A DNA stretch of 64,000 nt from an uncultured Oscillospiraceae bacterium (GTDB lineage Bacteria > Bacillota > Clostridia > Oscillospirales > Ruminococcaceae), in the NCBI GenBank assembly GCA_949285935.1, contig CASEAH010000093.1:1-64000 (forward strand), given 5' to 3'. Position numbers and translations under genes: made by a program. Position 1 is the first letter of the stretch. The number at the start of each line of letters is the position of its first letter. The notes under the pieces were generated by a model that did not search any database, had not been told where the DNA came from, and worked only from the letters and a program-made list of their open reading frames with translations. Below are positions 17,821 through 27,036 of the stretch, piece after piece.

Positions 17821-19252
17821 TTTGCTCTCTCCTTCTCTTCAAAATGACAACTGCACCAATCCCCAGATAACCAAGCGGGAATACCCCGATCATTAGTGTC
17901 TTGAGCAGCGAAGCAGTAGAATCCGTAATGGAAAGATAGTTATAGTTCAAAGATTTGCTTCGGATCGCCATGGCTTCGCTCTCGCCAATAAGAGAAGAAA
18001 GTGCATTCATTGCGAGGTCGGAGTTTGAGCCGGACGATAAGGCATTATACATATCGTCCAAAAACGCAGCAGACGAGAACCATACGATTTGTCCTTCATT
18101 GGCGCAATCGATGGAAAGAGCAACGGCAAAAGGACCGTCAATGTCTCCTTCTTCCTTTTCGTATGTAGTGAGATCATAACCTGCAATCTTGCTGAACGAC
18201 TTGTCTGTTGTGGTGAGCAGAGCAGTCACAGCGCTGCTGCTATCATTGACAAGCATTCCCTGCGAAATGGGCATGTTAGGATAGTAGCTTTCCTCAATGA
18301 GTGAATCGGTGATTTTATGGCTCGACATCTGCGGCAGGAGAATATGGGGCTGCATTGTATAGTTGTCTCGATTGCCTTCAACCACAATACCTTCACAGGT
18401 TTCCACACCATAGTTGGCCAGAAGACCGTACAGGTTTTCCAGAATGCCGTCTTCCGTCGGGCCGGCGATCACAAGCAGTTTACCGCCGGCTTCAGCGTAT
18501 TCATACAGCATATCGACTTCTTCTTTAGACAGATCCGACGAAGGTTCATAGATCAAAAGCGCATCAGCCTCTTCCGGAATCTCGTCCACGGTCAACAGAG
18601 AGAGGGTGTTGGTCTCGATGCTTTCTTTTTCAATCTGCTCTTTAAAGTTTGCAGGCAGTTCCTGTTCGCCATGACCTTCCAACACATACAGCTGTGGCAG
18701 ATCTTCTGTGGTGACGTAATCAATGGCAGAGGTGAGCGCACCCTCGCCATCAAAAGATGTGTTGTACGAATAGGAGTATATATCCATTTCCTGCACATAG
18801 ATATCGTCATAACCGATAAAACGGCTGCGTTCACCACATTCCACGACGAGGCTGTTGTTCTGAACAGGCTCGTTGGTATACTGCTCTGCAAAAGTGGGAT
18901 ACACATCCGGGTTCTTTTTCACTATCGTGATGTGATCCGACAGGCTGTCATATTTTCCGAGCAAGGTTTCAATAACATCATCTTCCTCGCCGGACTGTAC
19001 AATCCAGTATATTGTGACGTCTTTGTCCAGCGCATTGACTACAACCTTCGTATTGCTGGTGATGGAGTACAGCTTTGAGGCGCTAATGTCAAATTTTGTC
19101 AAGCCGGAGGGAAGCGCAGAAACAAGAATATTAAGCACAACTAAAATAGCCAGCACAACAGCGGTAATCGTCAGTGCATAGGTGCCTCCCTGAAAGGCCG
19201 CACGATTCCTGTCTGCCCATTCTGCACTGAGAAGGAGTTTCCACTTTTTCAT
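17807..19252 (-). CDS. GldG-like ABC transporter accessory protein
   Basis: The protein has an N-terminal membrane helix (about residues 26-48), a long extracellular domain of the ABC_transp_aux/GldG type (PF09822) with the ILEGHGE motif, and a C-terminal helix followed by LKRRRE. In Bacteroidota, GldG works with GldA and GldF in gliding motility; in Firmicutes, relatives are linked to an undefined export or envelope function. It starts in the stop codon of the permease gene (TAATG), a strong sign of one operon and one complex. Confidence 0.87.
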   Translation of the reverse strand: MKKWKLLLSAEWADRNRAAFQGGTYALTITAVVLAILVVLNILVSALPSGLTKFDISASKLYSITSNTKVVVNALDKDVTIYWIVQSGEEDDVIETLLGKYDSLSDHITIVKKNPDVYPTFAEQYTNEPVQNNSLVVECGERSRFIGYDDIYVQEMDIYSYSYNTSFDGEGALTSAIDYVTTEDLPQLYVLEGHGEQELPANFKEQIEKESIETNTLSLLTVDEIPEEADALLIYEPSSDLSKEEVDMLYEYAEAGGKLLVIAGPTEDGILENLYGLLANYGVETCEGIVVEGNRDNYTMQPHILLPQMSSHKITDSLIEESYYPNMPISQGMLVNDSSSAVTALLTTTDKSFSKIAGYDLTTYEKEEGDIDGPFAVALSIDCANEGQIVWFSSAAFLDDMYNALSSGSNSDLAMNALSSLIGESEAMAIRSKSLNYNYLSITDSTASLLKTLMIGVFPLGYLGIGAVVILKRRREQNEAG

Positions 19253-20115
19253 TAGTTATACCTCCTTTTTTCCAGAGACTGCACAGACAAAAACAGGAAA
19301 AATATAATCACAGATACATAATAGAAGATCGCGGTCAGATCGAATACGCCGCTGACAAATGTGTTGAACCGATCAAACAGGGATAACTGTCGCATAATAT
19401 CCGGCAAAAGGCCTTCAAAGACGGTGGGTTCAAGATACAAAGCTACCGAAATGATCGCTATCAATACAAACGAAACGCCATAGGCCAGAAATTCATTGCG
19501 TGTTAGATAGCGTACGATCGCTCCAAGAATAAGAGCAAGGACAATGAGCGCAAGGATGCTGCCAAAGGATGTGGAGGAGACATATTCCGACAGGCTAACA
19601 CTATAATAGTTGAACAGAATGGCTGCAATCCCAATGCCAGCAGCAAGTCCCTGGTTGTCTGTTAGAGAAGAAATAAATACCCCCAGCGCAACCAATGCAG
19701 CACCCATAATAAAGATTGCCACCAGAGATCCATAGGAGGTGGGCAGGTATACATCACCATACTGCGCAAAGATCAGCGGGTATATCGAAATGATAGCAAG
19801 CGGGATCAAATAAATAACCAGAAGCGCCAGGTATTTTCCTAAAATCACTTGTACGGTAGAAATCGGGAGTGAATAAAGAAGCTGGTCGGTCTTCTGCTTC
19901 CGCTCTTCGGCAATGACTCTCATCGTCAGAATCGGGACAATTATAACGAATACAATGGTACCAAAGCTGAGTACATATTCGAAATTGCCTACCGCAGCCT
20001 GCAGATTATACAGCATTGCACCAATACCTACAATGGCAAGCAGAAAGGCGCCGAACACATAAGCAGTGAATGAGTGGAAGTAATTTCTCAGCTCATGTTT
20101 CAAAACGGCAATCAT
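19252..20115 (-). CDS. ABC-2 type permease (GldF-like)
   Basis: A permease of 287 aa with about six membrane helices and the motif EERKQKTDQLLYSLPIS after the second helix, typical of ABC-2 and NosY/GldF-type permeases. Its start overlaps the ATPase stop by four bases (ATGA). It should form the channel of the exporter with the ATPase encoded just upstream. Confidence 0.9.
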   Translation of the reverse strand: MIAVLKHELRNYFHSFTAYVFGAFLLAIVGIGAMLYNLQAAVGNFEYVLSFGTIVFVIIVPILTMRVIAEERKQKTDQLLYSLPISTVQVILGKYLALLVIYLIPLAIISIYPLIFAQYGDVYLPTSYGSLVAIFIMGAALVALGVFISSLTDNQGLAAGIGIAAILFNYYSVSLSEYVSSTSFGSILALIVLALILGAIVRYLTRNEFLAYGVSFVLIAIISVALYLEPTVFEGLLPDIMRQLSLFDRFNTFVSGVFDLTAIFYYVSVIIFFLFLSVQSLEKRRYN

Positions 20116-21086
20116 GCCTGGTTCCCTCCTTCTTTCTTCTTTGCCGAAGCTTCCGTCTCGGTAAGTTCAAGGAAAATATCCTCCAGGGTTGCCCGTTTCA
20201 AGGTCAATTCCAGCAGGGCCTGCTTTCGCTTTGCAAAGGCAAAAAACACCTCTTTGGACACCGAATGAATATCCTTGGCATCTGTCTTGATATGGGCAGA
20301 CAGGATACCGCTTTCCTTCGTTTCTATTGTCAGGTCTGTAATGTGCTCGACCGTGGAAAGAGCGTCCCGGACATCGTTTTCCGGTGCATCCGTTGTAAAG
20401 AAGATCTCGTTGGCAGAAAGGAGCTGGCTTTCCAGTTTGTCCGGCTGGCCAAAAGCCACCAGCTCTCCGTGGGCAATGATCAGTATTTTCTCACAGATGG
20501 CCTGTACCTCGGAGAGAATATGGGAACTGAAAATCACTGTATGCTCCTGCCCCAGCTGTTTGATCAGATCCCGGATCTCGATGATTTGGATCGGGTCCAA
20601 ACCTACCGTAGGTTCGTCGAGAATAATGACTTTTGGATTGCCAAGAAGTGCCTGCGCAATACCAACACGCTGCTTATAGCCTTTGGATAAAGCAGAGATC
20701 CGTTTACCTTTCACATTCTGGATCTTGACTTGCTCAATTACCTTGTCGATCTGTTGGTTTAACTCTGCACCTTTTAATCCTTTGGCTTCACCGACAAATC
20801 GCAAATATTCCAACGGCGTTTCATTCATATACAGCGGCGGCTGTTCCGGAAGATATCCGATGAGCCGCTTGGCATGATCCGGGTCTTCAAAGATATCAAA
20901 TCCGCCAATCTGAACATGCCCGGAAGTAGCGGATAAGCAGCCGGTCATAATATTCATTGTGGTCGTTTTACCGGCTCCGTTTGGGCCCAGAAAACCATAC
21001 ACATGGCCTTCGGCAATTTCAAAAGACAAATCATTGACCGCCAGAAAGTCGCCGTAGTACTTTGTTAAGTGCTCGACTTTTATCAT
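20112..21086 (-). CDS. ABC transporter ATP-binding protein (GldA-like)
   Basis: The ATPase has Walker A GPNGAGKTTT, Q-loop YLPEQPPLY, signature LSKGYKQRVG, Walker B VIILDEPTVGLD and an H-loop in FSSHILSE. The extra C-terminal domain (about 220-324) is usual in this exporter class. AAGGAGG precedes the ATG. It is the first gene of the operon ATPase-permease-GldG-DUF4340. The response regulator and kinase upstream on the same strand are separated from it by a terminator but may still control it. Confidence 0.92.
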   Translation of the reverse strand: MIKVEHLTKYYGDFLAVNDLSFEIAEGHVYGFLGPNGAGKTTTMNIMTGCLSATSGHVQIGGFDIFEDPDHAKRLIGYLPEQPPLYMNETPLEYLRFVGEAKGLKGAELNQQIDKVIEQVKIQNVKGKRISALSKGYKQRVGIAQALLGNPKVIILDEPTVGLDPIQIIEIRDLIKQLGQEHTVIFSSHILSEVQAICEKILIIAHGELVAFGQPDKLESQLLSANEIFFTTDAPENDVRDALSTVEHITDLTIETKESGILSAHIKTDAKDIHSVSKEVFFAFAKRKQALLELTLKRATLEDIFLELTETEASAKKKEGGNQA

Positions 21087-21190
21087 GGAGGAACCTCCTT
21101 TTCATTTATGAATTGAATAGTATCTGCGCTTCGGAAAGTATACTGCTGCCACCTAAATTGGCGCTAAAGAAACAGGGGAACCTGGACAGG

Positions 21191-21236
21191 AAAAAGGGCT
21201 TGCCGCAACAGGGAGATTGTTGCAGCAAGCCCTTTT
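21191..21236 (-). terminator. Terminator after the histidine kinase gene
   Basis: GGGCTTGC-GCAACA pairs with TGTTGC-GCAAGCCC around a short loop. On the minus strand it ends in a T-run, 40 bases past the kinase stop. Confidence 0.88.
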
Positions 21237-21276
21237 ATCAGTTTACACACGAAAGCCCAAAAAATTTTTCTGTATT

Positions 21277-22503
21277 CTATTTTAGTTCTACACGAAATCC
21301 GATCATATTGTTCTTCTTATACGCCGAAATGTTTCCTTTATGGCTTTTCACAATAGACTGTGCAATGGATAAGCCGATCCCGAAGCTTCCTGAGAATGTT
21401 CTGACCTTATCTGCGCGGTAGAACCGATCGAACAGGCGATTAAGCTCTAAATTATCCACATCCTTGTATGTGTTTTCTACCGTAAGAACAGGGTACCTTC
21501 GAAAAGTTAAAGAAAGCTGAATGTTCCCATCCAAATCACAGTATTTAATTGCGTTATCCAAAAGGATCGCTGTCAGGCGGCGAATCAGGAATTCATCTCC
21601 GTGGTAATGAATGGATGGGGGGATGGAACTGGTAAGGATATGATGGCGTTCTTCAACCAAACTTTGAAACCCTGAAACTGTATCGGCAACGGCATTGCTT
21701 AAATCGAAATCCGCACGTGCAAGGGAATCCGTACTTTCGTCCATCCTGGACAAAGTGACCAGTTGGTTGATAAGCAATCCCATACGCTCGCCTTCGCTTC
21801 GGATATCATCCAGCCATTCGTTTTTCCCAAACTCCGTTTCAATAATATCCAAATTGGACAGGATCAATGTCAATGGTGTCTTCAGTTCATGATTTGCATC
21901 TGTAATGAACTGCCGCTGCTTCTCATAGCTTTCTGCCACCGGCCGCACCGCCCATTTCGATACCACAATCATCAGGATCAGGATCAGCGCTGCGCTGCCC
22001 AACAAAACCAGCAGTGCAGTGAAAAGAAGGCGGTTCACCATGTTTTTGTATACGATACCGTTGACGAACACAACCGTTGTGCCGTTTGGGGTATTCACCA
22101 CCTTATAGCGATAGTCTGATATCCAGCCGCGTTCCCCGTCTTTTTCCAAGACCTTCTCTATGTAGCCTTCCACATCCTGTTCCGTAATCGTGGAGACAGA
22201 ATCCACATTGATATTGGTTATCTGCTGGTGGCCATCCAACCAAACCGAAAAAAAGCGGGTACTGAACTGCGTTTCTTCTGTTATGACATCTGAATAAGGC
22301 AGATGTATGGACAGTTGGTGCTTTGACGGATCAAACTCCGGAAAGACACCGTCATTGGAGGCTATGGTGTCGGCGATCATATCTACGGACCGGTTTGTCT
22401 GGATTCTTGTAAACACCAGCAAAAAGAAGAAAATACCAGAAAATACAACAAAAATACAAATTATGCTCATGAAGATAAATTTTTTTCGCAGACTACTGAT
22501 CAT
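21277..22503 (-). CDS. Sensor histidine kinase
   Basis: A kinase of 408 aa. Two membrane helices (about residues 10-32 and 150-175) flank a small extracellular sensor. The phosphorylation site is in NHELKTPLTL (His near 204). ATP-binding motifs are DNAIKYCD (N box) and SGSFGIGLSIAQSIV (G box). It overlaps the response regulator gene by 11 bases; the ATG at 22503 fits this coupling, while the longer frame would overlap far into the regulator. The pair may control the adjacent Gld-like exporter. Confidence 0.92.
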   Translation of the reverse strand: MISSLRKKFIFMSIICIFVVFSGIFFFLLVFTRIQTNRSVDMIADTIASNDGVFPEFDPSKHQLSIHLPYSDVITEETQFSTRFFSVWLDGHQQITNINVDSVSTITEQDVEGYIEKVLEKDGERGWISDYRYKVVNTPNGTTVVFVNGIVYKNMVNRLLFTALLVLLGSAALILILMIVVSKWAVRPVAESYEKQRQFITDANHELKTPLTLILSNLDIIETEFGKNEWLDDIRSEGERMGLLINQLVTLSRMDESTDSLARADFDLSNAVADTVSGFQSLVEERHHILTSSIPPSIHYHGDEFLIRRLTAILLDNAIKYCDLDGNIQLSLTFRRYPVLTVENTYKDVDNLELNRLFDRFYRADKVRTFSGSFGIGLSIAQSIVKSHKGNISAYKKNNMIGFRVELK

Positions 22504-23173
22504 TTTTGACCTCCAGCACATAGCCGGCATTTCGAATAAAGCGTATTTCCATCGGGGTAGCAACTGCGCTGATTTTTTTGCGCAGATTTGAGATAAGGAC
22601 CCATATGACACTGGTATCCACACTGGTGTCCCAGCCCCAAAGATGTGTAATAAAACGCTCTGACGGAATAATGGTTCCGGGTTGCTGCATTAGCATTTCC
22701 AAAATTTGAAATTCTTTTGCGCTAAGAGACTGAATCTCATCACGAAAGCTTAACTGATAGGTTGAACGGTTTAGCGTGACTGCGCCTACCGATAGTAAAT
22801 CAGGCAGGTATGCATCCTTCCTGCGCAGCATGGCACGTATACGCGCAAGCAGTTCCACCGTAGAAAATGGTTTGGGAAGATAATCGTCTGCGCCTGCATC
22901 CAGACCTGCCACACGGTCGGATATCTCTGTGCGTGCCGTCAAGAACAGAGCGGGGGTTGCGATATCACTTGCACGAAGAGACTGCAGCACCTTCAGGCCA
23001 TCCATTCCCGGCATCATAATGTCCAATATTAAGCCATCATACTCTCCGGTCAGTGCATAGTTAAGCGCATCGTCGCCGTTATTTACACCATCCACACTGA
23101 ACTTGTTGTTTTCCAGAATATGTATCAGAGATTTCAGCAGCTTCGGATCATCCTCTGCGACAAGCAGCTTCAA
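22493..23173 (-). CDS. OmpR-family response regulator
   Basis: An N-terminal receiver domain with the acidic pair near residues 8-9 and the phosphoacceptor Asp51 (LILDIMMPGMDG), with Lys in YLPKPFS. A C-terminal winged-helix DNA-binding domain (about 130-224) follows with LSAKEFQILEML and RFITHLWGWD. It partners with the overlapping kinase gene. Its targets are not known; the downstream exporter genes and the divergent gene at 23514 are candidates. Confidence 0.93.
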   Translation of the reverse strand: MKLLVAEDDPKLLKSLIHILENNKFSVDGVNNGDDALNYALTGEYDGLILDIMMPGMDGLKVLQSLRASDIATPALFLTARTEISDRVAGLDAGADDYLPKPFSTVELLARIRAMLRRKDAYLPDLLSVGAVTLNRSTYQLSFRDEIQSLSAKEFQILEMLMQQPGTIIPSERFITHLWGWDTSVDTSVIWVLISNLRKKISAVATPMEIRFIRNAGYVLEVKNDQ

Positions 23174-23513
23174 AACATTCCCCCCAATCTTTATAGGAAT
23201 ATATCACGGGTAACTAAATACAGCCTAAAGACCGACTGTACACAAGCCCACTCTTTTGTACATGAGCCAAAAAGGATTTTTTATTACCTCATTATAAGAA
23301 ATCGTATTCCGGTTATCAACATCCGTTTGGTCGGCTTCCCGTTCTTTTCCCGGAAAAGGTTTCAACGGCCCGGTTCCTCAACGGTTCATATTTATCTTTA
23401 GCGGTACTTTAGGCTCATCTGCTACTTTGTCCATACACAAAAGTCTGCGTTTCCAATTGACGTGTATAGAAATTGCAATGTGAATTCCACTTGCAAAGAA
23501 AGGAAGATACAGA
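23174..23513. other. Divergent intergenic region, no gene seen
   Basis: The 340 A+T-rich bases separate the divergent response regulator and sigma-like/cyclophilin genes and should hold both promoters. No clear operator repeat was recognised. Confidence 0.4.
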
Positions 23514-24863
23514 ATGTCCGTGAATGTAGAACAAGCAGCCAGGGGACACAAAAAATCCATGATAGCCCTATATTTGGCAAACAGGAATTCCGTTTATATA
23601 TTTTGCAAGCTGTTGCTGACGGATGAACAAAAAGCAGGTGCGGCAACGGCCGTTGTATTTGATAACGTTTGGCATGAACTTGCCGTTCATGGTGCCGAGA
23701 CGGAGATTTCGTTCCATCATAACCTCATGGTCATGGCAGCAAAATACTGCTGGAAACAGATGTTTGGCACCATGCAACAAAAGATCACCGTCGCCAAATC
23801 CGCTTCAGTCAAGTGCAAAAAAGTTCAGGGTAAAAGCTTTTACGGTTCCGTAGAGAAGGGCATGGAACTATTACAGTGTGCTGCTTCACAAATGGAGCCG
23901 ATCCAGCGTTATGTGTATTTTTCGATCATGTTTGGCAGTTTGAGTACCAAAGAACTCGGACAAATTGTCAATCAAAATGATGCTGCGGTTTGGACAATAT
24001 ACAACAGCAGCATATCCGCTCTGTCATGTTATCTTCCAGCCAATCCTGGTGCGAGCCTTTCCTACCTGCAGATCAAATCATTGCTTAAAAAGGCTAATGA
24101 GACACAGGAGTTTCCTCAGGATGTGGATCATGCATGTATCAATCATATCAAGGCGATGTCCAGGATTCAGATACCGCCGTTCCATCTTTTGCTCTTTGCC
24201 GGATGCACAATTCTTTGCGGTTTTGTTTTGGCCGCCTATTTGATTTTTTCAAACGGCAGCTCGGAAAGAAACAATCGTGAGAAACAAATCACAGACAGTA
24301 CCTCCGGCAGTGTTTCCACAAGCACAGAGCAGGGTGCGATTTCCGATTCGCTCCGTTCCGATGCCGCCTATTTTGCAGACATCGTGATTCAAGGTTATGG
24401 CACCATAACGGTGGAACTGGATCAAAATGCAGCTCCCATTACAACGGCAAACTTTGTTTCTCTTGCAGAGAGTGGATTTTATGACGGCCTCACATTTCAT
24501 CGCATTATCGATGGTTTCATGATGCAGGGTGGAGATCCAAACGGAGACGGTACGGGTGGTTCCGGCACTACGATAGTTGGTGAATTTGAGAACAACGGCT
24601 ATGACAACACACTGTCTCACACCAGAGGTGCTGTTTCGATGGCGCGTTCCAGTGATTATGATAGCGCAAGCTCACAGTTTTTTATTGTTCAAGAAGATGC
24701 AAGCGAATCGCTGGATGGTGACTATGCCGTTTTTGGGTATGTGACGGAAGGGATTGAGATTGTTGACGAAATTTGCGAAGATGCAAAGCCTATCGACAAT
24801 AACGGTGCGATTTCTTCTGAAGATCAGCCGGTTATAACCACGATTACCATAAGAGTTGAATGA
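23514..24863 (+). CDS. Sigma-factor-like cytoplasmic region, membrane helix and extracellular cyclophilin (PPIase)
   Basis: Three parts are visible. Residues about 8-90 resemble region 2 of ECF sigma factors (LYLANRNSVYIFCKLLL, then VFDNVWHEL), and about 115-175 resemble region 4 (QRYVYFSIMFG, then STKELGQIV). Residues 223-246 form one membrane helix. Residues about 286-449 form a cyclophilin-type peptidyl-prolyl isomerase with FHRIIDGFMMQGGD, SQFFIV and the GTGGSG loop. The enzyme part would sit outside the cell and help fold exported proteins. Whether the sigma-like part still binds RNA polymerase is unknown. GAAAGGAAG precedes the ATG. The gene stands alone, divergent from the two-component system. 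Confidence 0.85.
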   Translation: MSVNVEQAARGHKKSMIALYLANRNSVYIFCKLLLTDEQKAGAATAVVFDNVWHELAVHGAETEISFHHNLMVMAAKYCWKQMFGTMQQKITVAKSASVKCKKVQGKSFYGSVEKGMELLQCAASQMEPIQRYVYFSIMFGSLSTKELGQIVNQNDAAVWTIYNSSISALSCYLPANPGASLSYLQIKSLLKKANETQEFPQDVDHACINHIKAMSRIQIPPFHLLLFAGCTILCGFVLAAYLIFSNGSSERNNREKQITDSTSGSVSTSTEQGAISDSLRSDAAYFADIVIQGYGTITVELDQNAAPITTANFVSLAESGFYDGLTFHRIIDGFMMQGGDPNGDGTGGSGTTIVGEFENNGYDNTLSHTRGAVSMARSSDYDSASSQFFIVQEDASESLDGDYAVFGYVTEGIEIVDEICEDAKPIDNNGAISSEDQPVITTITIRVE

Positions 24864-25060
24864 AGGTACATGCCTTTGTCCAAAGCTATACCGCTGTTGA
24901 CTGATAGTTACCAATCCTGAAAGAGGATATATTGCTGTGAAATACAAATTACATGTACTCTTTCCGGAAGAAATAAGTTCTACGCTCTGGGGAAAGTGAT
25001 CCTATGGCCAGCCCAGATTTTTTGTAGCCAGCAGTGTGATCAGCATCGAATGGCTCAGCG

Positions 25061-25332
25061 GCTGTACATATTTTAGCGCTGCTATTGCTCGTTTATGTTT
25101 ATATCCGAGCTTCCCCTGAAATATTGAAAGATGTCAATTACGGAACGATATTTGATATAGAGGAACTATCACAAACTGCGGTTTCAATAGTGCAAAACAC
25201 ACCGACTTTTATTCTTGTTCCAACTGCAAGCAGCACCTGCATGTTCCGAAGGGAAAGAGGAAAATCAATATCGTCTGCAGAAGCTGCGGCAGAAACTTTC
25301 TGAAAAAACCTAAGTGGGGTGAGAGTGAATGA
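25061..25332 (+). pseudogene. Decayed zinc-ribbon protein gene upstream of the DnaJ-like gene
   Basis: The last 40 codons in one frame read FYSCSNCKQHLHVPKGK and NIVCRSCGRNF, a four-cysteine zinc ribbon typical of small Clostridia membrane proteins. The same frame has TGA stops at 25117 and 25153. Upstream, the family-like hydrophobic segment (LALLLLVYVYIR) is in a different frame, so at least one frameshift is also present. The final TGA overlaps the DnaJ-like ATG (ATGA), showing former translational coupling. Confidence 0.55.
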
Positions 25333-25940
25333 ACGATCCTTATCGTGTACTTGGAGTTTCAAAAGATGCAACAGAAGAGGAGATAAAAAACGCATATCGC
25401 AGGCTTGCAAAAAAATATCATCCAGATCTGAATCCGGGCGATCCGGAAGCTGCCCGTAAAATGAACGAAATCAACGCAGCATATCAGCAAATTAAAAATC
25501 CAGAAAAGGTTAATTCTGCATATGGATATGAATCACAGCAGTCCTATAAGCGGCATGCCTACGGCGGCGGTTCAACTACAAACGAGCAATATGACCCCTT
25601 CAATCCATCCGGATGGGCAGGTCGGGCAAATGGAGCACCGGCATATCACAAATCCACTTTTATCTGTATATTTGCTGCCTTAGTACTGATGAATTTGGTG
25701 TCAACACTTTTTATGCGACCGGTGTTCAACAAATCCCAGGAAGAAATTGAAGGGCAGATCGAGCAGCAGTTTGGACAATTTGGTGGTATCTATCCATATC
25801 CTCCCGGAGATTTTCCTTATTCAGAAGACGGTGACGCACAAGGAGATCAGGAAGATACCGCGCCGGAGCAATACGATTCTTGGGTTGAATTCTGGAAACA
25901 ACAGTGGCTGCAAAGCCCCAAAAAAGATGGCGGAACGTGA
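25329..25940 (+). CDS. DnaJ-domain membrane protein
   Basis: Residues 3-65 form a J domain with the essential HPD motif ([10 protein letters not shown]), which stimulates Hsp70 ATPase activity. A Gly/Ser-rich stretch follows, then one membrane helix at about residues 108-125 and an acidic, Gln/Pro-rich tail of about 75 residues. It is not full DnaJ: the zinc-finger and client-binding domains are absent. With the J domain at the N terminus, the protein probably recruits DnaK to the inner membrane face. Its start overlaps the decayed zinc-ribbon gene. Confidence 0.88.
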   Translation: MNDPYRVLGVSKDATEEEIKNAYRRLAKKYHPDLNPGDPEAARKMNEINAAYQQIKNPEKVNSAYGYESQQSYKRHAYGGGSTTNEQYDPFNPSGWAGRANGAPAYHKSTFICIFAALVLMNLVSTLFMRPVFNKSQEEIEGQIEQQFGQFGGIYPYPPGDFPYSEDGDAQGDQEDTAPEQYDSWVEFWKQQWLQSPKKDGGT

Positions 25941-26756
25941 GTAAAGGAACCCCCAAATGTCAAAATAATCAGAATAGACCTTGGTACGACCAGTTGGTGT
26001 ATGGCAGTACAGTATTTGAAAAAACACATATGTAATCATTTTAAACGCATAAGGGAGCCGGCCCCCCTCCATAGTTGCCTTCCTTAAAACAGGCGGGCGT
26101 TTGGTCGGCGAACCGGCAGAGCGTCAGGCCGTAACCAATCCGGACAGAATCATTCAATCCATTTGAACGCCATATGGGAACGGACTGAAAGATATGCGTC
26201 AGATAGGAAGATCCCGCAGAAAAAGCGGTACTGCATCAAATTAAAATAGAGCAGCTTTTATTGACTAAAACAAGTGGGACACTCTGCTGTTTGCAGCAAA
26301 TAAATAAGCAGCAATATTGACTTTATAGTTCCTATGTATCTTGATTGCATCATGCACAACTGGCCGGTAACAGTAAAAAAAGCGGATGCCTACCGCCCTC
26401 TTTTTTGCTGACGTCACAACCACACCAGAACGACAAAGCCGCCTTTGAAAAGGAGGTGTTCGTGTAATGTCCATTTAGTGGAGGTCACCACTTTTGATTT
26501 TCCTCGGAAATAACCTCTGAAACAAGGGAGGGGGTATGTGAGGGGTTGCGAACCACAGCATTGAGGCCAACCGCGCGCCCAGGGCAGATTTTGGGCTGGA
26601 GATTGGCTGAAAGGGGAAGATAGCCCCGCGGCAGCGGACAGTTTCCGGCAGAAGCCAGTATCCACCAAAAGAAAAAGCACCCTTCTGGGTGCTTTTTCTT
26701 TTGACATAGTTGGTCAGTTTAGATCTGTTGGAACGTGGGCCCGAATTTTGGAAAAG
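25941..26756. other. Intergenic region at the end of the A+T-rich block, no gene seen
   Basis: More than 800 bases without a supported gene. Base composition returns to the G+C-rich type at its right side, about 26.5 kb. A bidirectional terminator lies at 26667-26702, ahead of the tRNA. Confidence 0.45.
26667..26702. terminator. Bidirectional terminator hairpin
   Basis: AAAAGAAAAAGCACCC pairs perfectly with GGGTGCTTTTTCTTTT around TTCT. Confidence 0.88.
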
Positions 26757-26788
26757 GAAAAGACCTGGAGCGCGAATGGCTCCAGGCC
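26757..26788 (-). terminator. Terminator of tRNA-Ala
   Basis: On the minus strand, GCCTGGAGCC pairs with GCTCCAGG and is followed by a TCTTTTCCTTTT stretch, directly after the tRNA 3' end. Confidence 0.75.
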
Positions 26789-26797
26789 CTTGCCTGG

Positions 26798-26873
26798 TGG
26801 TGGAGATAAGGGGAATCGAACCCCTGACCTATTGCATGCGAAGCAATCGCGCTACCAACTGCGCTATATCCCC
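26798..26873 (-). tRNA. tRNA-Ala (anticodon CGC)
   Basis: A complete cloverleaf can be folded: acceptor GGGGATA/TATCTCC, D arm GCGC...GCGC, anticodon stem ATTGC/GCAAT with loop TTCGCAT, and T arm AGGGG-TTCGAAT-CCCCT. The anticodon is CGC, reading GCG codons. The acceptor has the G3:U70 pair that marks alanine tRNAs. The terminal CCA is encoded. A terminator follows. Confidence 0.95.
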
Positions 26874-27036
26874 GTTTATTTAAGCGACGGATTATATTAT
26901 AGTACAAAAAAGAGGAGATTTCAAGGCATCAGATAAAAAAAGTTTGGGTGGGGCAGATTTTTCGACATTTACAAAGAGGTGTATTCCTGCTATGATGAAA
27001 AAAACTTCCTGTGGGAACCGACAAGGATGAGGATGA

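Noticed and set aside
26265..26707. Short open frames between the DnaJ-like gene and the tRNA
   Set aside because: They lack ribosome sites, overlap terminators and have no recognisable product.
26798..26873. Integration site at the tRNA-Ala 3' end
   Set aside because: No second copy of the tRNA 3' end and no integrase gene were found in the window.
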